This document shows positions 54,929-64,000 of a stretch of DNA of 64,000 bases, piece after piece; position 1 is the stretch's first letter; every line of letters starts with the position of its first letter. Both the position numbers and the translations under genes were made by a program. The notes under the pieces are model-generated. The model was not told the origin of the DNA, ran no database searches, and saw only the letters and a list, made by a program, of their open reading frames with translations. The DNA comes from Cornus controversa (lineage: Eukaryota > Streptophyta > Magnoliopsida > Cornales > Cornaceae): assembly GCA_026545225.1 (NCBI GenBank), contig CM048853.1, forward strand, positions 51,579,255 through 51,643,254, read 5' to 3'.

Positions 54929-57743
54929 TTATGAATGCTCACAAACCACACAAGAAAAGAACTTGGAAGCAAAGGATTTGGACTTTGGAAGGTTGGGTGG
55001 ATCTTCCGGCACGCAAATGTGGGATTCATCAGCACCATTTTTCATTGCTTTATCACATTCATCTAAGAATCTCTTGAATGCATTATTGACATAATCAGCA
55101 GCCTCACCAACAGTCATGTTCTCGGCTAGTTTGTGAGGATCATAAATGTTCTTCTTCCTATGATCCCCACATAATGTTGCTGCCAATTGCACCAACTCCT
55201 CTTGAAAGTCACTCAACTTTGCATTCTCTTTCGCCTCAGAATCTCGTAACTTCACAGGCTCTGGCAATGTAACTGCAATCCACATTACATTGCACAAAGT
55301 TACTAATATTTGAAGTTCAAATTCAAATAGTTGGAGAAAAATTATGGTTCTTATATGGTGCTTAATTTTCAGGTTACCTGGGCAGTCTGTTCTTGGGCTC
55401 TTTCTACTCAAAACACACTCAAAAGTGCCGGCCCACGCATCACGCTTTGTCAAGAACTCTTTTAAATTGAAGATCTTTTTAACAGTTGCTGGAATTGATG
55501 AATGTTCAAACTCTGATGAAGGATATGGCCCTGAAGGCCCATGCAACACTGCATTCAATATCCCTCATAACTTAGATAAATTTCTTGGGTAAAATAAAGT
55601 GACTGAAACCTTTGTTAAAATCTACTGTAACAAAGTAAAGTTGTGATCTTAGCCACTGTGAACATGCAATGTGAAGGATATATGTATACATGATCCTGAA
55701 GGCTTAGGCCCTGAACTATCACATTCTATCATCAATAGCTTGGATATGTTCGTGCTTAAAAAAAAAACACTTTTTAAGTTTTTCAACATTCATTTAATAT
55801 CGAAACAAACAGAGTCTAAATACCATAATGTTGGCATCCTGCCTACCTGTGCCACGCTCAATCCATGGAGAAATCAGAATAGCTGGAATACGGACACCAA
55901 GACGATTGAATTGGAAGTTGTATGGCTGAGGACCGGTGATGCCATCTGGACTTGGAACTCCAGTCACCGGTGGTGGCACATGATCATAGAAACCGCCATG
56001 CTCATCGTATATGATTATAAACAACATTTCGTTCCACTGGGGACTTGCTCTCAGGGCTTCATAGACTGACTTAACAAATTTCTGGCCCTCAAAGACATCA
56101 TGAGAAGGGTGATCATCATTCCCTGGCAATAACTTTAAGTCGAAATATCGTTGTTCAACCACCACATAATTGGGTAGCTTTCCCTCCTTACAGTGCTTCT
56201 TGAAGTGTAGATCAAACTGGTGAAATTTCTTGATGTATTTCAATTTCCGAAGATTCCTTGTTTTAGAAAGCAAATTTTCTATCAGAAACAACAAAATGTG
56301 CCAGCAATAAACAATATCTTAAAACCCATGTCATTTTGGGGTTTGCCCTACACCATAACACATTAAATTTCAATCTACATCATTAAAAATGTTTACAACT
56401 ACAGAGGAATATGAATAAGTTCTATGATTTATGATGTGTATGTATATATATATATATATATATATATTTGTAGTCCAGCATTGTAACTTAGGTGAGTCCT
56501 ACACAAATACATCCAAAACCTCTGCTTGATCAGTCTCAACACTACAAATAGGAGTATTATGTCGTCAAAAATATCATTTCCTTTCTCAAATTTCTATGAA
56601 GGCATCAAGTCCTATATATTCATAGTAAATACCAAGAATAATGTTGGAGACGATGATTAAAATCAATAAACAAAGCTGATTCTTATACACTCTATTGGAA
56701 GTTAATCTATACCAAATTTCTTGTCACTTGGCAATCTTATGCTTTTCATGAAACAAGAATATTGGTAAAATTTTGGTACTTGAGCTTACCAAATATGTGT
56801 GTCATGTGCAAACATAGAGTAATGTTATTATGAGATCAATTCATAATAATTGTCATGAGTTTTTTTTTTTATAAATTAGAGCGTATAGTTTTTTCTTTTC
56901 AAAGGTAATATAAAGTAATGTTACTACGATAATGATCTCATAACTATTGCCACAATCTCTCTTTTAATGAACAAATTATATAAGATGATAGTTTAATTTG
57001 ATCAAATCAAAGAAAGAGAGGGTAAAGTGGTAAACAATTGATTGATTTGTGTGACGTAATTGAAATTGATACAAAATGTTTACTTTATAATCATCGTATA
57101 ATTCTATTTAATATATATGTTACCTGTAAAAAAGTGTAGCGGGAGGGTACTGATAATAGATCCCAAAACTGTAACCCGCCTCATCCAAGGAGTCAAATAT
57201 AGTCTTCTGAGGGTACCCTTCAATCAACTGCAACCTATCGTTCCTCGTGGCGCCATGTGACGTGGCTGAGTGCACGAACAACCGGTTCGGCTGTGTCGAG
57301 GCCGGAACCGCCGCGAACCACCGGTCACACACCGCAAACTCGGACACTAACTCCTTATAAACCGGCACAACGTCCGGTTCGTATCCGTTCATCACCGAAC
57401 CGGACATACCCTTCTCCATGCGCTCAGCATTCTGGGCAAACCCTTCCATTGTTGGCAACAGTTGAGTGGAAGACGAGTGTTGGGTCCACGGAACGCCGAA
57501 GACTTGCTCGTAGATTGATTGGATTGAGTGGTCCGGGTCCGGTTCAACGTACTTGGACCGGTTTCCAAAGAAAATCCGGTCGGAACCGGGGGAGGAAGTG
57601 GACAGAGGGTTCCACTCGGTTCCGTTTACGCCGTTGATTTGTGGGTTGAGGGACTTCATCCAACCGAGCATGTGATCGAATGAGCGGTTTTCTTGGACCA
57701 ACACTACCACTGTTTTGATGGGGCTTGTAGTTTCTGAAGCCAT
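54929..57743 (-). CDS. Non-specific phospholipase C (phosphoesterase family), 4 exons
   Basis: Exons (minus strand): 57124-57743, 55847-56256, 55378-55548, 54929-55272. They join in frame to 514 residues. Plant NPCs hydrolyse membrane phospholipids such as phosphatidylcholine to diacylglycerol, acting in phosphate starvation and stress or hormone signalling. Conserved blocks are [13 protein letters not shown] near the N-terminus, [47 protein letters not shown], and [19 protein letters not shown]; the ENRSFDH and DEHGGFYDH motifs carry the metal and catalytic residues. It lacks an obvious N-terminal signal peptide, and with this length and C-terminus it fits the NPC3/4/5 branch best. An upstream in-frame ATG at 57806 would add 21 residues from a Ser/Leu-rich CT repeat; I prefer 57743 because family members begin a short distance before [14 protein letters not shown]. 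Intron 1 (867 bp) has a TA run at 56441-56467. Confidence 0.94.
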
Positions 57744-57775
57744 TTTTTTTGTTTTTGGTTGGGTTGTTGGACAGA

Positions 57776-57800
57776 GGAGAGAGAGAGAGAGAGAGAGAGA
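57776..57800. repeat. GA microsatellite in the NPC 5' leader
   Basis: A run of GAGAGA (CT on the gene strand) 33-57 bp upstream of the chosen NPC start. It is likely transcribed. Confidence 0.8.
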
Positions 57801-58463
57801 GTTCAAAACTTGTTGAAAACGAATCCTTTATTACTTGTTCGTTTGGGGCTTTGAAGTTAGAGAGAGACTTCAAAACTTGCTTAGAGACTTAATTCAAAAC
57901 TTGCTTAAAACAAATGCTTTACTTGGTCGTTTGAGGATTCGTGTTGGTACGTGAAGAAAGCAATAATCCAAGTGGTTAGACAATCATACATCAGTGGTGA
58001 CATAATATTGTAACAGTGTAACCACTAAAAAGGTCCCAAAACTCTTCCGTTAGCCCAACGTTGGAGTCCGTGCATTATAACGGACGTGAATGGAAGAAAA
58101 TAAATTGTCATTGAAAGAGATAAAATCAGGTAAATTTGGAGAAATTATATAGTACCTTAGGAGCATTGTTGATGTGACGTTATCAAGAAGAGTAAACTGT
58201 CCACATCACCAATATTTTTAAAATATTATATACTTTCTTTATCAGTCTAGACTTTAAACTTGTATAGTATTGCTCATTAATAATGACATTTTGATTGTGT
58301 TGCCCAAACTATATAACCAATTGTTATTATTGTTATTTTTTCTCTCTATTAGTTATTTTGGATTCACGTAGTTTAGTCGGGTTAATCATTACTTCACTTT
58401 TTATTTTAAAAAATTCTCTAGAAATGTATGTAATTAACTATATGGTGTTGATATTTATCAAAA

Positions 58464-58496
<33 letters not shown>

Positions 58497-59110
58497 GTGT
58501 GTTGACAAAAAAAATAAGAAGAAAAAACTAGTGTCGTCACTGTTTTCATTATTCTTAGATTACGTGGAAGTTATGCTGTGGAATCAAGCATATGCAATGC
58601 GTGTGGAAATGAACATTATCTGCTCATCAATGGTTTGATGCAGTGTCTAATTAGAGTATTTGAGGAATAAATCTAAACTAATTATTACAAAATAATTATC
58701 AGATGTGCCACCAACGTACTGAATGAATATGTGTGTGTGTATATATATATATATAATATAATTGTATATCAATTAGTATGCATAATATAGAAAAAAAATG
58801 AGCATACATGATGAATACAAAAGTGATCAAGATATCATAGGCAAGGTCAAGTAGACAACTACCAATATAAATCATCCAAAACAACACAAGTTGACACTAA
58901 CGTACATAGATCATTGTTTTAGAAGCATTTTTTTATTTATTTTTATTCGTGAAAAATTCAACTTTCCAACTTCTTGCACTGTACTTTTAGAATCAAAAGA
59001 AGTTTTTCAAACTTTCTAGAGATGGCTGTATGAGTAAGGTTATTTAGCCATCTGGCTAGGACAACTGATTTGATGCTTTAAGCCAAACTTGCTGATTTGA
59101 CTTTCAATTC
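57801..59110. other. Upstream region of the NPC gene, AT-rich
   Basis: Holds the likely NPC promoter near its start. The phrase TTCAAAACTTG is repeated three times at about 57800-57905. TA/TG microsatellites occur at about 58466-58497 and 58728-58755. No other gene. Confidence 0.5.
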
Positions 59111-59122
59111 ATTATTTTTGCG

Positions 59123-60180
59123 CGGGAAGCGCGGACATAGATACAGAATACGTGTATGATATGATACAGATATGACAATACAAAAAATTTCAAAAAAGTA
59201 AAATACGAACACAACAAAAATACGTCAAATAAATAAAAATATAATATTATACATAAAATATTAAGTATTATTCTTCAACTATAAAATAAATATACTTAAA
59301 ACTATTTTTGTTTTATTATAAAATAATTCTTATTTTCTAACCTATAAAGTTTTTAATATTAATCTCAACTAGGGATGGCAATTTGCCTCGCCCCGTCGGG
59401 TACCCGTCCCGCTCCGCCCCGTTTACGGAACCGTTTAAGGAAACGGGGTGGGGATGGGGTTAGAGAAAATAACCCGCGTTTAAACGGGGCGGGAACGAGA
59501 GTAAGATCCTACCCCGACGGGTACCCGTCCCGTTTAAATATATATATATATTTATACTTATATATATAATATATATTAATAATGTATAAAGAAAATATTA
59601 ATGTTATATATATCATACAACTATACAAGTTTATTATATCAGTAATGGATGACTCAATATTATCCATTGTGTTGCAAGTACCTAAATGTGTGTTTTTTGT
59701 GTCTATGTATCAAAATATCATATTTATTATTATAAAAAATTTTGCATTAAAAAAAAATGTATAAACGGGGCGGGGTGGGGAAAGTTAAACGGTTTTGGGA
59801 ATGGGGAAGTCAAAACCCGCCCCGCCCTGTTTATACACGGTTGCGGGGCGGGGACGGGGGGGGGAAAGCTAAATTGTTTCGGTTATGGGAAAGGCAAAAC
59901 CCGCCCCGCCCCGCCCCGTTGCCATCCCTAATCTCAACCTCATTTTATATAACAAAAAATTACAAATTTGTTCCGAAAAGTATCCTAAACGTATCCTGAC
60001 GTATCCCCACGTATCCCAACTGTATCCCTCCCGTATCTCAGCCGTATTCGATATTTAAAAAATAATTTAAAAAAATTAGATACTTCTTAGCCGTATCGGA
60101 CACGTATCCTGACCATATCCGTATTGGATACGTGTCCAATATGGCCACGGGGCCATAAAGGCTGTATCCGTGCTTTGTAG
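59123..60180. mobile_element. TIR element of the same type as 39400-40236, carrying a nested MITE
   Basis: The right end GGATACAGCC..GCTTTGTAG-type sequence (complement CTACAAAGCACGGATACAG) pairs with the left CGGGAAGCGCGGACATAG. Subterminal repeats of CGTATCC flank the right half. The presumed target duplication is imperfect (TTTTTGCG at 59115-59122 against TTTTTGGA at 60181-60188), so the element is older than the MITE within it. No transposase. Confidence 0.6.
59370..59930. mobile_element. 561-bp hAT-like MITE with GC-rich arms and 8-bp target duplication
   Basis: The ends are TAGGGATGGCAA and its perfect complement TTGCCATCCCTA. It is flanked by ATCTCAAC at 59362-59369 and 59931-59938. 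The arms hold GGGGCGGGG/CCCCGCCCCG blocks in an otherwise AT-rich region. This is a type of hAT-like repeat I recall as common in plant genomes. Non-coding; inserted into the larger TIR element at 59123-60180. Confidence 0.88.
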
Positions 60181-60429
60181 TTTTTGGACTATATATCTTA
60201 CATTACTATTTTTTGAAAGAAAAAAAAAAACTTTGATCAATCAAAATATATAGATATATGTACAACACTCAAAACTTAGATCTATGAATATAATTGCGAC
60301 AGAAACTTAGATGAAACTTAGAGAGCATTAAAGTTGCATTAAAGGAGGGAGGGAGAAAGAGAGAAAGCATACCACTGTATCTATATCATCGACTCATAGT
60401 CATCATTTTTGTCTCTCTTTCTTTATAAA

Positions 60430-60745
60430 TAAAAAGAACATGGTTGGCTACATGAATTGCCTTCCATTTTCTATTACACCTAATGTCTCTTGTTATATTT
60501 ATTTTTTTAAAAGTCATTTCTTATCTCAAATTAGTTTGGAGTTGACTCTTACATTCAAATTAGTCTTTCTTTATTTACGGGTGCATCGACATTCTTATGT
60601 TATATGTGTCCATATATAGTATATAACCTATATCGGATTTCACTTATTTTGTTGCTAATGGGTGATATTCTTAATCTTTAAACTTTGATTAATTGTTGAG
60701 CAGCTTACATGTCCTCATCACCAATCACACTTGAACACATCTCTT
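60430..60745 (-). mobile_element. RTE-type LINE 3' fragment
   Basis: Shares with the 45.2-kb and 48.9-kb pieces the pattern TGGCTACATGAATTGCCTTC, TTTTCTATTACACCTAATGT, GGGTGCATCGACATTCTTAT. It is cut by the foldback element at 60789; a further piece with ATCACTCTTATCATTTATTT occurs at about 62092-62130. Confidence 0.55.
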
Positions 60746-60788
60746 TTAAGTTGTGGAGGAAAAAAAGACAAATGAGTATTTAAAAAAA

Positions 60789-61955
60789 GGGTAAATTACA
60801 CTGACATTCCCTGAAATTTGGCCTAATTACACCGGGCATCAAACTAATAGATTTTGTTACAATAACCTCCATTGAGATTTGCTCCGTTAAACAAAGACCC
60901 TCTCCATCCAAAATTTTATTAGTTTTGTCAAAAAAATATAGGATAAATTACACTGACATCTCATGAGGTTTGACCTAATTACACCCGACATTAGACTAAT
61001 TGATTTTATTACAATGACCTCTCCTATAACAAAAATTAATTAACCGAAATTAACTTTTTGGTGAAATGTCTAGCATATCCTTAATATTATATTAATACAA
61101 AAATTAAAATATTTATATATATAAAATGACACTTTTGCTCATCTAATATAATAATATTTATATGTGTGTGCGTGTGCATGTGCGCGCGCGCACAATCCCA
61201 GTTGCCATCATCACCCCCATCGATACCACACCAAGACCATTGCCATGCCACAGACCAGACTCACTACTCACGGCTGCCATGTTGTGGCTGGTCGCACTAC
61301 TCACGGCTGCCATGTTGTGAACCACCACTAGCCGAGCCACCACAACCATCGTGCACAACCCCAACTGTTATGGCCAACATCATGCTCCCACCTTCGGCTT
61401 CATTAACCTTACTATGGTGGTGGCCATGGCATCTGGGGTTGTGCACGATGGTTGTGGTGGCTCAGCTAGTGGTGGTTCACGGCATGGTAGTCGTGAGTGA
61501 TGGGTCTGGTCTGTGGCATGGCAGTGGTCTTGGTGTGGTGTCGATGAGGGTGATGATGTCAGCTGAAATTGCGCACGCGTGCATACATACACACACATAT
61601 ATATAATATAATAAATATTATTATATTAGATGGGCAGAAGTGTCATTTTATATATATAAATATTTTAATTTCTATATATCAATATAATATTAAAGGTATA
61701 ATAGACATTTTACCTAAAAGTTAACGTCGGTTAGTTCATTTATGTTACAGGGGAGGTCATTGTAACAAAATTAATTAGTTTAATGTCGGGTGTAATTAGG
61801 CCAAATCTTAGGGAATGTCAGTGTAATTTACCCTAATTTTTTTTGACAAAACTAATGAAATTTTGGATTGAAGGAGTCTTTATCTAACGGAGTAAACCTC
61901 ATGGGAGGTCATTATAACAAAATCCATTAGTTTGATATTATGTGTAATTAGACCA

Positions 61956-61985
<30 letters not shown>
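60789..61985. mobile_element. Double-armed foldback element with 10-bp target duplication
   Basis: The outer inverted arms run 60789-60940 and 61834-61985, starting GGGTAAATTACACTGACATT and ending in the complementary GTGTAATTTACCC. A second inverted pair with nearly the same terminal sequence starts at 60941 (GGATAAATTACACTGACATC) and ends at 61833. Inside, a CCACCAC/GGTGGTGG palindrome fills 61195-61560. TTTAAAAAAA flanks both sides (60779-60788, 61986-61995). No transposase. Related to the element at 45845-47357. Confidence 0.82.
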
Positions 61986-61990
<5 letters not shown>

Positions 61991-62548
61991 AAAAAAAGTA
62001 ATCATAACAATAAAAGTGATTGTGTCCAATTGTGATTGGTGGTCAGGGCATGGTAAGTATTCACCAATAACTACCTAAGTATTGTTCTTCCTCTAATCAC
62101 TCTTATCATTTATTTCAACATTCTTATTTTAGCTATACTTTTATATGTGTGTGTGTATATATACACACTAGATTGAGCTAGGAAAATAACATGACAACTA
62201 CTTTTACAATGTTCTATCCAAGTAACTCAATCAGATTGCAAAACTTAAATTTTCATATCCAAATTTTAAGTTGAAGCTATAAAAAAAAATTCCTATAAAT
62301 ATTAATAGAGTAATGCTACTCTGGTCGAATAGGTAGTAGCACATCCAATTATCTGGTAGAGCCAATGCGAGGATTAATGCTAATTAAGCCACAACACAAA
62401 CTCGATGAATCCTTGAATTAGTGTAATTGAAGATGATGAAAATTTAATTAAAATGTCATGTAAATTGCTTAAGGGACTATTCAAATTGAAGAGACATTCA
62501 AATAGGTCTTAAATCTTGCATCCAATTTGGACCAAGTTTGTCTGTGAG

Positions 62549-62676
62549 GAGTACATCTACAATACACCTGGTATAAATATACCGGGTGAATATGAATTAT
62601 GTATGTTCTACGTGTATAACACGCACGGTCCAGATTCACCCGGTGCATTTACATTGAGTGTATTGTAGATCTTCTC
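62549..62676. mobile_element. 128-bp Mutator-like MITE with 9-bp target duplication
   Basis: Ends GAGTACATCTACAATACAC and GTGTATTGTAGATCTTCTC are inverted repeats. GTCTGTGAG flanks both sides (62540-62548 and 62677-62685). A related copy lies at 17156-17240. Confidence 0.83.
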
Positions 62677-62689
62677 GTCTGTGAGATCA

Positions 62690-64000
62690 GAGTTGGACCA
62701 TAGTTTGCCACTTGAAGTTGCTCTCTATGAAGTTAATTGTTACTTTAATTCAGCTTTGGGTTAGCTTGCACGTGAGTGAGGAGTGGGTTGGATAAAAGAC
62801 CCAACCCAATGCATTCTAGAATCCATTAGGCCTAAGACCGTTCAAACCAGCTAGAGCTCAGAGATTAATAACCAAAATCAATGCCTTTGTGTTTGTGTTT
62901 GTTTGTGAGACTTCATTTGTGCTCAACAAACATAGCAGTGATATGTTTGTTTATATGTGTTCTTATGGAGCTTATGATGATCGTGATAGTGTTTAAGTCA
63001 ACAACCTCTGATTTTTGGCCTTGGTCCAGATTCTTGATGGACTCAGTTAGATTTTGGAGCTCTTGCCACGAGAGTCATTTTGGTCATAATTTGGGCCTGC
63101 TTCAGTTTCATCCGGCAACATATCAAATTTAGGCTTTTAGGTTGGGCCTAATTAAGTTTTATATGCTCGAGTTAGTTTGTAAAAAATCAAAGCAAAAAAG
63201 TATAAATATAGATTTTTCTTTGATGACATAAGGTGTATTCAATTAGGATTTTAAAGGATTTTGAAAGACATTTTTAAGTGACAGACTTTCATGAATTTCT
63301 ATAGATTTAAGTAAAATTCATGGATTTCTATAAACTTTTATTACAGACTTTCATGGATTTGTATAGACTTCTATTAGAGACTTTGATGAATTTTTATAGA
63401 TTTGTAATGATTTCTTCAATATATTTTATTTATTTGTATCCTTTAATTATATTTTTGCATACAAGTAAATCAATGGTTCAAGTGACAGGTATAATGCAAA
63501 ATGGATAAGCTATCATTTATGGTTTCTGCTATTTAAAATTATTCAATAGAATTATTAAGAACATATACAAAGTTACATATATCCCTTCTCATAATAGTGC
63601 GAAGAATAATTAAGCAATATATGTCAAAATAAAAGTTGAACATGTGATTTGAATTGGGCTGAATCATATTCCTTCTTCTGTTATTTTATTCATATTATAT
63701 GTTAAGCTAATGACAAAAAAATTATGCTCATGGTAAATGAAATATTTTCATATTTTCTAATTTTTGCCTTATTGTATTAAATAGATAGGATATATAGACA
63801 TGCTACTGCTACAAAAAAATTTATGTTAACACCATAATTTTACGAAAAGCAAAAATTATAACAAACACAAAATAACTGGCATTCACAAAAGTATAATAAC
63901 AAGTTTATAATAAGTTTGAAAGTAAAATTTAAAGAAAAATATTTAACATTCATTACTCAGTATCCTTAGTTTTCATTGTTATCATTGTGTCCGACATCTC
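62690..64000. other. AT-rich right end of the window, with a dispersed repeat at 63225-63430
   Basis: No gene is supported. The part at 63225-63430 begins GGTGTATTCAATTAGGATTT and repeats ACTTTCATGGATTT and ATAGACTT phrases several times. I recall a similar GTGTATTCAATT-type MITE from plant genomes, but its right terminus is not visible here. Confidence 0.45.

Noticed and set aside
57257-57637. Plus-strand open frame of 126 codons
   Set aside because: Antisense of NPC exon 1, which carries ENRSFDH and other conserved motifs on the minus strand.
61166-61606. Open frame of 146 codons in the foldback centre
   Set aside because: It runs through both arms of a palindrome and the opposite strand is open too, so it is a structural artefact.
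60941-61833. Inner inverted pair as an independent insertion into the outer foldback
   Set aside because: No direct target duplication was found around it, and its flanks are complementary to each other, so I kept it as part of one compound element.

Overview
This is a window of plant nuclear DNA, most likely from a flowering plant and probably a eudicot. It is AT-rich, its genes have plant-type GT-AG introns, and the gene families are plant ones (NPH3/BTB, PLS-class PPR, plant non-specific phospholipase C). It also holds plant-type transposon relics and a scrap of chloroplast ycf2. The species cannot be named from the sequence alone.

Layout from left to right. The first 111 bases are the last coding exon of an RPB8-type RNA polymerase subunit (+). 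An NPH3/BTB signalling gene follows at 1336-3309 (-), for which I rebuilt three coding exons. From about 4.6 to 31 kb lies a rearranged segmental duplication. Copy A (about 4.8-13 kb) keeps an intact 90-residue LYR-motif gene (7162-7434, +) but has a broken PPR gene (10291-11212, +). Copy B (about 14.9-31 kb, partly inverted) has a broken LYR gene (22085-22361, -) but an intact 616-residue PPR gene (23773-25623, +). Each copy has therefore kept one of the two genes. Fragments of the neighbouring SEC23 gene were caught in the same shuffling.

A 21-kb SEC23 gene occupies 30576-51489 (-). I rebuilt it as 12 exons encoding 761 residues, with all junctions in frame. One intron appears to use a GC donor. 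Its long introns hold RTE-type and L1-type LINE relics, a copia-like LTR fragment with a heat-shock-element cluster, a plastid ycf2 insert, an hAT-like element with an 8-base target duplication, and a 1.5-kb foldback element nested in a LINE. A non-specific phospholipase C gene (54929-57743, -, 4 exons, 514 residues) follows. The right end, from 58 to 64 kb, is gene-poor. It contains nested TIR elements, a double-armed foldback and small MITEs.

The genes act in unrelated housekeeping or signalling roles: transcription, light or auxin-type signalling, mitochondrial complex or Fe/S assembly, organelle RNA processing, COPII vesicle budding and lipid hydrolysis. There is no sign of a gene cluster with a joint function. 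The main interest is in genome structure: reciprocal gene loss after duplication, and a dense set of datable, nested mobile elements.
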